64,000 nt of DNA from Microbispora corallina (GCF_016863035.1 NZ_BOOC01000013.1:248001-312000), one strand, 5' to 3'. Counted from the stretch's first letter, positions 32,083 to 42,188 are shown. Program-made: numbers and translations. The notes: generated by a model from the letters alone, not told the origin.

Positions 32083-33185
32083 GACCCCGCCCGTCCGGTC
32101 TCGGCCCCACCCTCCGGCGGGCTCTCACCGCCCGGACCCGGGGGCTGCTCGTGGAAGCCGCGAGCCCGCTCCGGCACCCCGTCGGCGTACGCGCCGAACA
32201 GCTCGTCGAGGGCCTCCCGCCGGGCCACGCCGCGGACCCGTCCGTCGCCGTCGACCGCCACCGCCGTGCCGTTCGGCGACAGCAGCGCGGCGTCCAGGGC
32301 GGCCCGCAGGGAGTCGGCCTCGGGGTCGAAGGTCCCGAACGACGACAGGCCGCCGCCGGTGCGCCAGCCGAGGGGGCGGCCGTCCTCGTCCACGGCCAGC
32401 TCGCCCGGCGCCGGGTCGAGCCGCACCTCCTTGGCCGAGATGAACGACAGCCGCCGGATGCCGCGGTCGCGCCCGAGGAACCCGCGCACGAAGTCGTCCG
32501 CCGGCTCGGTGAGCAGCGTCGCCGGCCCGGCCATCTGCGCCAGCCTGCCGCCGACCCGCAGCACGGCCACGGTGTCGCCAAGCTTGATGGCCTCGTCGAT
32601 GTCGTGGGTGACGAACACGATGGTCTTGCGCAGCTCCGACTGCAGGCGGAGCAGCTCGTCCTGGAGGCTGGCCCGCACGACGGGGTCGACGGCGCTGAAC
32701 GGCTCGTCCATCAGCAGCACCGGCGGGTCGGCCGCGAGCGCCCGCGCCACGCCGACGCGCTGCTGCTGGCCGCCGGACAGCTGGAACGGGTACCGGCCGG
32801 CCAGCGCCGGGTCGAGCCCCACGCGCTCCAGCAGCTCCATCGCCCGGGCCCGGGCCTTCTTCTTGTCCCAGCCCAGCAGGTACGGCACGGTGGCGATGTT
32901 GTCCACGATCTTGCGATGCGGGAACAGCCCGGCCTGCTGGATGACGTACCCGATGCCGCGGCGCAGGGTGGGCGGGTCGATCTCCCGCACGTCGCGGCCG
33001 TCCAGCGTGATGCGCCCCGAGGTGGCGTCGATCATGCGATTGATCATGCGCAGCGAGGTCGTCTTGCCGCAGCCGGAGGGCCCGACGAAGACGGTGACGG
33101 CGCCCGTGGGCACCTCGAGGCTCAGGTCGTCGACCGCCACCGTCCCGTCGCGGTAGCGCTTGGTGACGCCTTCGAATGTGATCAA
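32079..33185 (-). CDS. Osmoprotectant ABC transporter ATP-binding protein (OpuCA/ProV type)
   Basis: A 368-residue ATPase. Walker A is GPSGCGKTTS, the signature LSGGQQQRVG, Walker B VLLMDEPFSAVDP and the switch histidine FVTHD. NRMIDATSGRI and VIQQAGLFPHRKI are typical of the quaternary-amine uptake branch. After the ATPase (about residue 240) a C-terminal region of about 125 residues resembles a degenerate CBS pair, which in OpuA/OpuC senses ionic strength. It starts with TTG 33185, with GAGG upstream. It is first in its operon; the binding protein lies 5.5 kb away beyond the AAA+/TPR pair. Confidence 0.94.
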   Translation of the reverse strand: MITFEGVTKRYRDGTVAVDDLSLEVPTGAVTVFVGPSGCGKTTSLRMINRMIDATSGRITLDGRDVREIDPPTLRRGIGYVIQQAGLFPHRKIVDNIATVPYLLGWDKKKARARAMELLERVGLDPALAGRYPFQLSGGQQQRVGVARALAADPPVLLMDEPFSAVDPVVRASLQDELLRLQSELRKTIVFVTHDIDEAIKLGDTVAVLRVGGRLAQMAGPATLLTEPADDFVRGFLGRDRGIRRLSFISAKEVRLDPAPGELAVDEDGRPLGWRTGGGLSSFGTFDPEADSLRAALDAALLSPNGTAVAVDGDGRVRGVARREALDELFGAYADGVPERARGFHEQPPGPGGESPPEGGAETGRAGS

Positions 33186-33491
33186 CGGGGGACCTCGCCC
33201 TTCGCAAGTCGGCGATCACGGCAACAGCGCGAGCGCCCCGGCTCTTCCCGCAGAATGCCTCTTTACCCCCTGGCCGCGCCGGTGGGCAAAACGACCTTCC
33301 GATTAGATTACGGCCGGGACACCCCCTCTGTCCCCTCCGGACCGGGTGCGAACCGCCTGAACGGTCCGCGTGCTCGCTGACTGAATATCTATCAATAGGG
33401 CATCTGGTAGTGCGGTGCCACGGGTTGTCTTGGCATGATTACCCACACGCCCCACTCCAGCCCCTCGCAACGAACCACTAGGGAGCCGGTC
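33186..33491. other. Divergent intergenic region, transporter operon and sigma-like gene
   Basis: 306 bp. On the minus strand TAATCT at 33306-33311 is a possible -10 for the transporter operon. A locally AT-rich stretch (33379-33405) may hold the promoter of the sigma-like gene. I see no strong inverted repeat, no known riboswitch and no convincing small gene. Confidence 0.4.
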
Positions 33492-35078
33492 GTGACACCA
33501 TCGCTCACCGGTCGGCGCTCCCGGAGCGAGCTGATCGCCGAGCTCTACGAGCGTCACGCCGCAGGGCTGTTCGCGTACTGCCACGACCAGCTCGGCGAGA
33601 CGGCCTCGGCCGGCGACGCGGTCGTCGCGGTCTTCACCGCCGTCCCGACCGTGGAGCCGCCGCCCCGCGCCGTCCTGTACGCGCTGGGCCGCCGCGAGAT
33701 CTACCGCCGGGACGTGAGCTACGCCCTCCCGGCCGTCGACTCGGTCGCCGACCCCGCCACCGCCCTGATCGAGCGGGTCTTCCGGGACATCCGGCCGCAC
33801 CAGCGGGAGGTCCTCCTGCTGTCGGCCGTCTGCGGCCTGGTCACGCCCGAGCTCGCGGTCGTGCTCGACGTGGCGCTCGACACCGCCGACGAGCTCACGG
33901 GCGGGGCGCGGCGCCGCTTCGCCCAGACGCTGGAGACGGCCGTGACGGCCGCCAGGTCGGCGCCGTTCCTGGCGGCGGGGGTGGCCGAGGTGTACGACGC
34001 GATCGGCGTCGCCCCCATCGAGGACGTGCTGGCCCGCCTGCCCTGGCGCCGCCCGGCCGCCGCCGTCCGGGACCGTGTGCTCTCGGCGCTGCCGTACGAG
34101 GACCCCGTCCCCTCGGCGCCCTCGTCGGCGCTGCCCACCAAAAGGCTCTGGCCGACCCCGCCGACGTGGCCGCTCCCGCTGAGCGACCCCAACCCGGCCA
34201 GCAGCACGATCGTGGTCAAGGCCGGCACCATCGGCGCGCCCGAGGCCCCGGCGGACGGAACCGCCGCGACGGCCCCCACAGGAACTCCGGCCGAGCCGCG
34301 CCGCCGTGCGAGGCACGAGGCGACGACCGAGCCGATGCCGAAGCTGCGGGGCTCGCTCCTCGCGGCGCTCGGCGAGGGCCGCACCCGCAGGAGGCGCCCG
34401 TCGGGGCCGGCCCTTCCCGCCCCGGTCGCCGACACCCCGGTCGCCGACGCCGCGGTCGCCGACACCCCGGAGACGGCCGTCCCCGCCGCGGACCCCGGCC
34501 CGGCCGGCGCCCTCGACGCCTTCCGGGCGCCCGGCCTCACGGCGAGCTCGTCCGGCACGGCGGCGGACATGGCCGCGGACACGGCGGTGTTCGACGCCTT
34601 CGCCCTCGCCTCCTTCGCGGCGTCCGCCGTCACGCCCAAGGCGGCCGACACGCCCGCGAGCACCGCTGCGAGCGACGCTGCGAGTACGCCGTTCGACGCG
34701 TTCCGCCCGGCCGAGCCGGAGGCGCGGCGGCCCGCCGAGCCGCCCGTGCCTGTGTCCCCCGCCGCTCCGGCTTCCGCGCCCGTGGCCCCCGCCTCCGCGC
34801 CCGCTCCGGTGGACCTGACGCGCCCCGAGCCGCCGGCGGAGCCCGCCGCGCCGCCGGCCGCCGCCCCGGCCGTACGGGAGCCGGGACGGCGTGCCGTCCA
34901 GGCGACGGGACCGGCCGGCGCGGCACGGCGCGCGAAGCAGGCGCCCGCCAGGGGCCGCGCGGGCGGCCGGGCCGGCGACAAGCACTACGACTGGCTGTGG
35001 GAGCTGGTCGGGTTCCTGATCTGCCTGGCCATCGCGCTGATCGTGTTCTTCGCCGTCCCGACGATCGTCAGCCACTGA
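33492..35078 (+). CDS. Sigma-70-like protein with long disordered linker and C-terminal membrane anchor
   Basis: A protein of 528 residues from GTG 33492 (GGGAG 6 nt upstream); ATG 33435 would give 547. Residues 10-75 resemble ECF sigma region 2 (ELYERHAAGLFAYCHDQLGE). Residues 95-150 resemble region 4 with a helix-turn-helix (RPHQREVLLLSAVCGL). Both are degenerate, and the usual region 2.4 aromatic pattern is weak. A Pro/Ala/Thr-rich linker of about 330 residues follows, with repeats of VADTPVADAAVADTP type. One transmembrane helix (LVGFLICLAIALIVFFAVP) closes the protein. It may be a membrane-held transcription regulator released by proteolysis, or a sigma-like domain reused for protein contacts. 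No anti-sigma gene is adjacent. Confidence 0.78.
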   Translation: MTPSLTGRRSRSELIAELYERHAAGLFAYCHDQLGETASAGDAVVAVFTAVPTVEPPPRAVLYALGRREIYRRDVSYALPAVDSVADPATALIERVFRDIRPHQREVLLLSAVCGLVTPELAVVLDVALDTADELTGGARRRFAQTLETAVTAARSAPFLAAGVAEVYDAIGVAPIEDVLARLPWRRPAAAVRDRVLSALPYEDPVPSAPSSALPTKRLWPTPPTWPLPLSDPNPASSTIVVKAGTIGAPEAPADGTAATAPTGTPAEPRRRARHEATTEPMPKLRGSLLAALGEGRTRRRRPSGPALPAPVADTPVADAAVADTPETAVPAADPGPAGALDAFRAPGLTASSSGTAADMAADTAVFDAFALASFAASAVTPKAADTPASTAASDAASTPFDAFRPAEPEARRPAEPPVPVSPAAPASAPVAPASAPAPVDLTRPEPPAEPAAPPAAAPAVREPGRRAVQATGPAGAARRAKQAPARGRAGGRAGDKHYDWLWELVGFLICLAIALIVFFAVPTIVSH

Positions 35079-35088
35079 GCGGCCGCCC

Positions 35089-36264
35089 TCAGCGGTCGCG
35101 CGACAGCACCAGCCCGCTCGTCGGCACGCCCGTGCCGGCGGTGACCAGCACGTTCTCGACGTCGTCGAGCTGGTTGGCCGCCGTGCCCCGCAGCTGCCGG
35201 ACGGCTTCGGCGATGCCGTTCATGCCGTGGATGTACGCCTCGCCGAGCTGACCGCCGTGGGGGTTGACGGGCAGGCGGCCGCCGATCTCGAGGCCGCCCT
35301 CCCGCACGAGGTCCGGGGCCTCCCCGCGGCCGCAGAAGCCCAGCTCCTCCAGCTGGGTGAGGACGAACGGCGTGAAGTGGTCGTACAGGATCGCCGTCCT
35401 GACGTCGGCGGGGCCGAGCCCGGACATCTCCCACAATCGACGGCCGACGACCCCCATCTCCGGCAGCCCGGTCATGTCGTCCCGGTAGTAGCTGGTCATC
35501 ATCATCTGCCCGGCCCCCGAGCCCTGCGCGGCGGCGAGCACCACGACGGGCGGGCGGCGCAGGTCCCGGGCGCGCTCGGCCGAGGTGACCACGAGGGCCA
35601 CCCCGCCGTCGCTCTCCTGGCAGCAGTCGAGCAGGTGGAGAGGCTCCACGATCCACCGGGACGCCTGGTGCTCCTCCAGCGTGATCGGCCTGCCGTGGAA
35701 CCACGCCGCCGGGTTGGTGGAGGCGTGCCGCCGCATGGCGACCGCGACGCGGCCGAAGTCCTCGGAGGTGGCGCCGTAGCGGTGCATGTACCGCCGGGCG
35801 AACATGGCCACCCACGCGGCCGGGGTCAGCAGCCCGTACGGGGCGTGCCAGCTCATCTCCAGCCCCTGCGACGAGGGTTCGCCGCCGATGCCGGTGTTGG
35901 GCTGGCCGAAGCGGCGGCCCGAGCGCTCGTTGAACGCGCGGTAGCAGACGACGGTGTCGGCGACGCCGGTGGCCACCGCCATGGCGGCGTGCAGGACCGT
36001 GCCGCAGGCCGCGCCGCCGCCGTAGTTCACCCGGGAGAAGAACGACAGGTCGCCGATCCCGGTCTCCCGGGCGACCGCGATCTCGGTGTTGGCGTCCTGG
36101 GTGAAGGTCACCAGGCCGTCCACGTCGGACGGCGCGAGCCCGGCGTCGTCGAGCGCGGCCAGCACGGCCTCCGCGGCCAACTGGAGCTCCGACCGGCCGG
36201 AGTCCTTGGAGAACTCGGTGGCGCCGATGCCGGCGACGGCCGTACGGCCGGACAGGGAGGTCAT
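35089..36264 (-). CDS. ltp2: Steroid side-chain retro-aldolase, SCP2-thiolase type (Ltp2)
   Basis: A 391-residue thiolase-fold protein equal in length and context to Ltp2, which cleaves 17-hydroxy-3-oxo-4-pregnene-20-carboxyl-CoA to androstenedione and propionyl-CoA. It has the SCP2-thiolase layout (TAVAGIGATEFSKDSGRS at the start, VNPHGGQLGEAYIHGMNG near the end). It lacks the classical thiolase nucleophilic cysteine context, as expected for the aldolase subgroup. ATG 36264 is preferred, with AAGGG upstream. It is last in the order chsE1-chsE2-chsH2-chsH1-ltp2, matching the igr operon of Mycobacterium. In known systems Ltp2 needs the DUF35 domain of ChsH2 for activity. Confidence 0.93.
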   Translation of the reverse strand: MTSLSGRTAVAGIGATEFSKDSGRSELQLAAEAVLAALDDAGLAPSDVDGLVTFTQDANTEIAVARETGIGDLSFFSRVNYGGGAACGTVLHAAMAVATGVADTVVCYRAFNERSGRRFGQPNTGIGGEPSSQGLEMSWHAPYGLLTPAAWVAMFARRYMHRYGATSEDFGRVAVAMRRHASTNPAAWFHGRPITLEEHQASRWIVEPLHLLDCCQESDGGVALVVTSAERARDLRRPPVVVLAAAQGSGAGQMMMTSYYRDDMTGLPEMGVVGRRLWEMSGLGPADVRTAILYDHFTPFVLTQLEELGFCGRGEAPDLVREGGLEIGGRLPVNPHGGQLGEAYIHGMNGIAEAVRQLRGTAANQLDDVENVLVTAGTGVPTSGLVLSRDR

Positions 36265-36314
36265 CGCGGAGCCCTTCTGCGGGATCGGACGGGAACGGAC
36301 GAGAACGGACGGGG

Positions 36315-36713
36315 TCACGCGGCCTCGGGCAGGGCGAGACGGACGGTGGCGGTGGCGTGGGCGCCGAGGCTCACCGCGCCCGTCACCTCGACCGTGACCT
36401 CGCCGCCGGACGCCTCGGCGACCGTCCCGGAGAACGTCAGCGTGTCCCCCGCGTACGCCGGCACCCCGAGCCGCACCTTGATCCCGCGCAGCTCGGCCTC
36501 CGGGCCGGTCCAGTCGGTGACGTACCGCTCGACCAGCCCCATCGTGGTCAGGATGTTGAGGAAGATGTCCGCCGAGCCCTGGGCCCGGGCCACCGCGGTG
36601 TCGTGGTGCACGGGAGTGAAGTCACGGGTGGCGAGCGCCGTCGAGATCACGAAGGTCGGAGTGAGATCGATCACCAGCGTCGGCAGCGCGCTCCCGACGA
36701 CGACCTCGCTCAT
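36315..36713 (-). CDS. chsH1: MaoC-like steroid enoyl-CoA hydratase subunit ChsH1
   Basis: A 132-residue single hot-dog domain with TRDFTPVHHDTAVARAQGSA, the hydratase-2 motif that carries the catalytic Asp and His. In known systems it pairs with the MaoC half of ChsH2 to hydrate 3-oxo-4,17-pregnadiene-20-carboxyl-CoA. Its ATG overlaps the chsH2 stop by one base (TGATG), so expression of the two partners is coupled. Length matches the mycobacterial protein. Confidence 0.92.
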   Translation of the reverse strand: MSEVVVGSALPTLVIDLTPTFVISTALATRDFTPVHHDTAVARAQGSADIFLNILTTMGLVERYVTDWTGPEAELRGIKVRLGVPAYAGDTLTFSGTVAEASGGEVTVEVTGAVSLGAHATATVRLALPEAA

Positions 36714-37684
36714 CACGACTCCCCTCCCGGCACCCACATCGGCAGCGTCAGCTCGTCGTCCATCTCCCGGAACTCCACCCGTACGGGCATCCCCACGGAC
36801 ACCTCGGACGGCGGGCAGCCGACCACGTCGCCGACGATGCGCACCCCTTCGGGCAGCTCGACCACGGCGACCGCGAAGGGCGTCTCCAGACCCGGCACCG
36901 GGGGATGGTGGTGGACCACGTAGCTGTAGACCGTGCCCTCCCCCCGCGCCACCACGTACGCGCGCTCGGTGGAGTGGCACGACGGGCACACGGGACCGGG
37001 CGGGTGGCGCAGGAGCCCGCAGGCCGCGCACTGCTGCACGCGCAGCTCACCGAGGCGCGCGCCCTCCCAGAAGAAGGCGGTGTCCCGGTTCACCGCGGGC
37101 CGCAGCGGGTACGGCTCGCGCGGCGCGGGCCGCTCCCGGGGGCGGAACTTCAGCAGCCGGAACAGCATCTCCGCCACCGGCTCGTCCTGGGAGTACCAGG
37201 TGACCGTCCAGGTGACGAAGTACCCCTCGCCGAGCGCGGTCCGCTTCGGGCCGGCGATGTCCGTCATGCGGGTGCCGGCCGTCAGGTGCTCACCGGGCCG
37301 CAGGTGGCGGTGGTAGGTGTGCTCGCAGTTCGTGGCGACCACGCCCGTGTACCCGGTCTCGTCGAACGCGCCCAGCAGGTCGTCCAGCGGCGTGCGGGAG
37401 GCCCTGGCCGCCCGGCCGCCGGGCCCGGCCATCGTCCACACCTGGATCATGGCGGGCGGCGCGACCGCGTCCGGGCCCGCGTAGCGGGGGTTGGCGTCCC
37501 CCATCGCCTCGGCCCAGTGGCGGATCATGACCGGGTTCACCGGGTCGGGGGCGGGCGTCCGCGGCCCCTCGCCCGCCCCGATGGCCTTGTCCGCCAGGGC
37601 CATCAGGTGGCCGTGCGTGTCCGGCTCCGCGGCCTCCTCGCCGGCCGTGCTCTCCTGACCGCCCGCAGGCGTCCCCGCCGTCAT
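36713..37684 (-). CDS. chsH2: ChsH2: MaoC-like hydratase domain fused to zinc-ribbon DUF35
   Basis: A 323-residue fusion. The N-terminal half is a MaoC-like hot-dog domain that partners ChsH1. The C-terminal half begins with a CxxC pair (QQCAACGLLRHPPG, then CPSC), a rubredoxin-like zinc ribbon followed by an OB fold (DUF35). In characterised homologues the DUF35 part binds and activates the aldolase Ltp2, so hydration and retro-aldol cleavage occur in one complex. GAGGTGAGG lies 5 nt before the ATG. It is 42 bp downstream of chsE2. Confidence 0.94.
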   Translation of the reverse strand: MTAGTPAGGQESTAGEEAAEPDTHGHLMALADKAIGAGEGPRTPAPDPVNPVMIRHWAEAMGDANPRYAGPDAVAPPAMIQVWTMAGPGGRAARASRTPLDDLLGAFDETGYTGVVATNCEHTYHRHLRPGEHLTAGTRMTDIAGPKRTALGEGYFVTWTVTWYSQDEPVAEMLFRLLKFRPRERPAPREPYPLRPAVNRDTAFFWEGARLGELRVQQCAACGLLRHPPGPVCPSCHSTERAYVVARGEGTVYSYVVHHHPPVPGLETPFAVAVVELPEGVRIVGDVVGCPPSEVSVGMPVRVEFREMDDELTLPMWVPGGES

Positions 37685-37726
37685 CGCCTCACCTCGGTTC
37701 GCTCTCGACGCCGCACCGTGCGCCGC

Positions 37727-38899
37727 TCATCTGGGGGGCTTGGGCAGCTGGAGGCCGAGCATCGCGATCAGCTCGCGCTGCACCTCGTTCACGCCGCCGC
37801 CGAACGTGAGCACGAGTCCGCCCTTGACCCCGCGGTCGACCCGCTCGACCAGGTCGCGGGTCTCCTCGTCGCCCGGGTCGCCGTACCGGGCCAGCGTCTC
37901 GCCGACGATCCTGCCGACGTCCTGCATCCGCTCCGAGCCGTAGATCTTGGTGGCCGAGGCGTCGGGCGCGCCCAGCCAGCCGAGGTCCATGTTCGCGGCG
38001 ACCTGCCAGTTGAGCAGCTCGTTGGTCCGGAAGTACGCGTACACCCGGGCGAGCGCCCGGCGTACCTCGGGCACGTCGTACAGCGGCCGGCCGTCGCGGC
38101 CGGGCTTCTCCCGGGCCCAGCGGACGAACCGGTCGTACGTGTGCGCGAGGTTGCCGGCCGGGCCCAGGGTCACCCGCTCGTGGTTGAGCTGGTTGACGAT
38201 CAGGTCCCAGCCCTTGCCGACCTCGCCGACGACCATGTCCACCGGGACCCGGACGTCGGAGTAGTACGTCGCGTTGGTGTGGTGGCGGCCGTCCATCGTG
38301 ACGATCGGCGTCCAGGAGAAGCCCGGGTCGGAGCAGTCGACGATCATCATGGTGATCCCGCGGTGCTTGCGGGCGGCGGGGTCGGTGCGGGCGGCCAGCC
38401 AGATGTACTGGGCGTGGTGGGCCCCCGAGGTGAAGATCTTCTGCCCGTTCACCACGTAGTGGTCGCCGTCCCGGACGGCCGTGGTCTTGAGCGAGGCGAG
38501 GTCGGTGCCCGCCTCCGGCTCGCTGTAGCCGATCGCGAAGTGGCAGTCGCCGGCGAGGATGCGCGGCAGGAAGACGTCCTTCTGCTCCGGGGTGCCGTAC
38601 TGCATCAGCGTCGGGCCGACCGTCTGCAGGGTGATGATCGGGTACGGCACCTCGGCCCGGGCGACCTCGTTGGCGAAGATCTGCTGCTCCACCGGGCCGT
38701 ACCCGCCCCCGCCGTACTCCTTGGGCCAGCCGAGGCCGAGCTTGCCGTCGCGGCCGAGCCTGCGGCAGTGCTCCATGTACGCGGGGCCGAACGGGTCACG
38801 GGCGATGTTCCGCCGGTCGTCCTCCGAGAGGCAGGAGGCGAAGTACTCCCTCAGCTCGTCGCGGAGCCGTCGCTGCTCCGCCGTCAGGTCGATGAACAT
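37727..38899 (-). CDS. chsE2: Steroid acyl-CoA dehydrogenase subunit ChsE2 (FadE29 type)
   Basis: A 390-residue acyl-CoA dehydrogenase that closely follows the mycobacterial FadE29 pattern: MFIDLTAEQRRLRDELREYF at the N-terminus, GYSEPEAGTDLASLKTTAV for FAD binding, and GGGVNEVQRELIA at the C-terminus. In known systems it forms an alpha2-beta2 heterotetramer with ChsE1 and dehydrogenates the three-carbon side-chain CoA ester of the steroid. The start codon overlaps the chsE1 stop by one base (TGATG). The frame upstream is open but non-homologous, so 38899 is the real start. Confidence 0.95.
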   Translation of the reverse strand: MFIDLTAEQRRLRDELREYFASCLSEDDRRNIARDPFGPAYMEHCRRLGRDGKLGLGWPKEYGGGGYGPVEQQIFANEVARAEVPYPIITLQTVGPTLMQYGTPEQKDVFLPRILAGDCHFAIGYSEPEAGTDLASLKTTAVRDGDHYVVNGQKIFTSGAHHAQYIWLAARTDPAARKHRGITMMIVDCSDPGFSWTPIVTMDGRHHTNATYYSDVRVPVDMVVGEVGKGWDLIVNQLNHERVTLGPAGNLAHTYDRFVRWAREKPGRDGRPLYDVPEVRRALARVYAYFRTNELLNWQVAANMDLGWLGAPDASATKIYGSERMQDVGRIVGETLARYGDPGDEETRDLVERVDRGVKGGLVLTFGGGVNEVQRELIAMLGLQLPKPPR

Positions 38900-39969
38900 C
38901 AGGCCGGCGCTCCGATCAGGTCGAGCTGGGCCTCGGCGCCGCCGAGCAGGTGGGCGGCGTTCTTGCCCCAGGCGAAGTAGCGGTGCAGGGGGTAGGTCAC
39001 GTCGAGGCCGATGCCGCCGTGCAGGTGCTGGCAGGTGTACAGGGCGCGCAGACCGGCGTCGGCCGCGTTGTGGGCGGCCACCGCGAGGTCCTCCTGGGCC
39101 GGCAGCCCCTCGGCGAGCCGCCACACGCCCGCCCACATGGCGACGTCGACGGCCCGCGCGGCGATGTAGACGTCGGCGATCTGCATGGTCACGGCCTGGA
39201 ACTCGGCCAGCACCCGGTCGAACTGCCGCCGCGTCCGGATGTAGCCCGTGGTCAGCGCGAGCGCTCCGGCGAGCACCCCGGAGGCGGTCGCCGTGATCCC
39301 GGCCAGCGCGTGCAGGCGCAGCGACTCCGCCGCCCGCCCGTCGGGCTCGCCGACCATCTCGGCCGGCGCGTCGTCGAGCGTGACCACGCCGGCCGGCTCG
39401 CCGGTCGACAGCGTCACCGGCCGGATGCCGGCCGCGCCGGGCCGGACGAGGAACAGGGCCGTCCCGGCCCCCTCCACCCGCGCGGGGACGAGGACGGCCG
39501 ACGCCTCGGCGGCGTACGGGACGAGCCCGGCCCGCCCGCTGACGCGCCCGCCGCGGGCCGTCGCCGTGGGCGCCTCGGCAAGGCCGGCCCCCGGCTCCCG
39601 TACGGCGAAGGTCAGCACCGCGTCGCCTTCGGCGAGCGGGGCGAGGGCCTCGCGCTGCGCCGCCGTGCCGTGCCGGGCCACCACGAGCCCGGCGACCAGG
39701 CTCGGCAGGGCCGGGACCGGCGCGACGTGGGCACCGGCCTCCCGGAGGATCACCGCCATCTCGAGGGGGCCGAGCCCGGCGCCTCCGGCCTCCTCCGGCA
39801 GGCACGCGCCGATCAGGCCGGCCTGCGCCATCGCCTTCCAGGTCCCCGTGTCGTACGGCCGGCCGCTCTTCTCGTGCTCCTCGAGCCTGGCCTGCGCGGC
39901 CTCGCGGGCCAGCACCTCGGAGGCCAGTGTCCGCAGCTCCGCCTGGGTCTCGTCCGGTTTGAAGTCCAC
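38899..39969 (-). CDS. chsE1: Steroid acyl-CoA dehydrogenase subunit ChsE1 (FadE28 type)
   Basis: A 356-residue acyl-CoA dehydrogenase-like subunit, shorter than usual for the superfamily, as FadE28 is. GTG 39969 gives the N-terminus MDFKPDETQ, matching the MDF start of FadE28. GYIRTRRQFDRVLAEFQAV and HGGIGLDVTYPLHRYF are the conserved C-terminal dehydrogenase segments. It is the promoter-proximal gene of the steroid operon. A TAGAAT hexamer about 20 nt upstream (39989-39994) overlaps a KstR-like site, giving a very short leader. Repression by KstR and induction by steroid CoA esters is the expected control. Confidence 0.92.
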   Translation of the reverse strand: MDFKPDETQAELRTLASEVLAREAAQARLEEHEKSGRPYDTGTWKAMAQAGLIGACLPEEAGGAGLGPLEMAVILREAGAHVAPVPALPSLVAGLVVARHGTAAQREALAPLAEGDAVLTFAVREPGAGLAEAPTATARGGRVSGRAGLVPYAAEASAVLVPARVEGAGTALFLVRPGAAGIRPVTLSTGEPAGVVTLDDAPAEMVGEPDGRAAESLRLHALAGITATASGVLAGALALTTGYIRTRRQFDRVLAEFQAVTMQIADVYIAARAVDVAMWAGVWRLAEGLPAQEDLAVAAHNAADAGLRALYTCQHLHGGIGLDVTYPLHRYFAWGKNAAHLLGGAEAQLDLIGAPA

Positions 39970-39980
39970 AACCCGGAAAC

Positions 39981-39994
39981 TAGAACACATTCTA
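39981..39994. promoter_or_regulatory. KstR-like operator overlapping the -10 of the chsE1 operon
   Basis: TAGAACACATTCTA differs from TNNAACNNGTTNNA by one base (ATT for GTT) and keeps symmetric TAGAA/TTCTA ends. On the minus strand it contains TAGAAT, a good -10. Repressor bound here would block RNA polymerase directly. Confidence 0.7.
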
Positions 39995-40113
39995 ATATCT
40001 GTCCAGAGGGTGAGGGGCCGAAGCACTCAGGACACCCGAACGAAACGCGAAAGTCATGCAAGCGCGCGGTTATTTGTGACTGACGAGTAACCGTCCAAGA
40101 GAAGAGGAAATCA

Positions 40114-40127
40114 GATAACGTGTTCCT
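40114..40127. promoter_or_regulatory. Degenerate KstR-like core abutting the kstR start
   Basis: The core AACGTGTT is present but the outer T and A of the consensus are missing. It ends immediately before the ATG of kstR and overlaps GATAAC, a possible -10 for a leaderless message. It may serve autoregulation, but the match is weak. Confidence 0.35.
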
Positions 40128-40808
40128 ATGCGCTCGCACGCTGTCACGGACGCCCTCGCGCCGCCTCCGGAGGGGCAGCCCGTCGTGGACAGCCACCCGG
40201 TGACACCTCCGGCCCCCGGCGCCCGGACCCGCAGCCAGCACCAGCGGCGCCGGCGCATCGTCCAGGCGGCGGCCGCACTCGCCTCGCGGGGCGGTGTCGA
40301 GGCCATGCAGATGCGGACGGTGGCCGAGCGGGCCGGCGTCGCGCTGGGAACGCTCTATCGCTACTTCCCCTCGAAGATGGACCTGGTGGTCGCGGTCGTC
40401 AGCGAGGAGATCGACCTGCTGGAGTCCAGCATCGAACGGCGACCGCCGAGCGCCGCCACCCCCGCGGGCCGCGCGGTGGACGTCCTGATGCGGGCCACCC
40501 GGGGACTCATGCGCGAGCCGGAACTGGCCGACGCGCTCATCCGGTCACTGATCATGGCCGAGGTCGAGGCGCCGTTCGGCGACCGGATGGCCGGACTGAT
40601 CCTGCGGGTCGCGGCAGGCGGGCTGACGGTCGACCGGGCCACCGAGGAGCAGTTCGCGCTCGCGGGGTCGCTGGCCGGCGTGTGGGTGCAGGAGCTCCTG
40701 GAGATGCTCCGGGGCCGCCGCACCTACGACCAGATCCAGCGCCGGATCGAGATCGCGGCCGACCGCCTCCTGGTCGATTTCCAGGACCCGGACACCCCTA
40801 TTCGATAG
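40128..40808 (+). CDS. kstR: TetR-family regulator of steroid catabolism (KstR)
   Basis: A 226-residue repressor. The DNA-binding domain reads GGVEAMQMRTVAERAGVA then GTLYRYFPSKMDLVV, almost the KstR pattern (GG-EA-QMR-VA-RA, VGTLYRYFPSK). KstR is released from DNA by 3-oxo-cholestenoyl-CoA-type ligands and controls cholesterol uptake, side-chain and ring genes. It is divergent from the chsE1-ltp2 operon and upstream of fadA5 on the same strand. Four perfect consensus sites for KstR in this window (40847, 50290, 52793, 63421) support the assignment. An N-terminal extension of about 30 Pro-rich residues precedes the helix-turn-helix domain. Confidence 0.92.
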   Translation: MRSHAVTDALAPPPEGQPVVDSHPVTPPAPGARTRSQHQRRRRIVQAAAALASRGGVEAMQMRTVAERAGVALGTLYRYFPSKMDLVVAVVSEEIDLLESSIERRPPSAATPAGRAVDVLMRATRGLMREPELADALIRSLIMAEVEAPFGDRMAGLILRVAAGGLTVDRATEEQFALAGSLAGVWVQELLEMLRGRRTYDQIQRRIEIAADRLLVDFQDPDTPIR

Positions 40809-42059
<1,251 letters not shown>

Positions 42060-42069
42060 CCCGTCAGGA

Positions 42070-42098
42070 GCCCGGGTGGAAATTCTGTCGGCCCGGGC
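42070..42098 (+). terminator. Possible stem-loop terminator after fadA5
   Basis: GCCCGGG pairs with CCCGGGC over 7 bp with a 15-nt loop, starting 10 bp after the stop. The loop is long and there is no U-tract, so this is a weak call. Confidence 0.35.
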
Positions 42099-42132
42099 AT
42101 CGGAGACGGCGGCGCCGCGCCCTACACTCATG

Positions 42133-42145
42133 GACATCGGATGTC
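42133..42145. promoter_or_regulatory. GntR/FCD operator before the regulator gene
   Basis: GACATCGGATGTC is a perfect 13-bp palindrome around a central G, 43 bp before the GntR start. Its 11-bp core ACATCGGATGT recurs at 50150 before the L-fucose operon. The shape fits the short palindromes bound by GntR/FCD-subfamily regulators. Confidence 0.75.
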
Positions 42146-42188
42146 TTAGAGCCGCGCTGGGCAGCGGGGCCCTCCAGGGAGTGCGTGC

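Noticed and set aside
40114-40127. KstR site at the kstR start taken as a full operator
   Set aside because: Only the AACNNGTT core matches; the outer consensus bases are wrong, so it is kept only as a low-confidence feature and not counted among the perfect sites.
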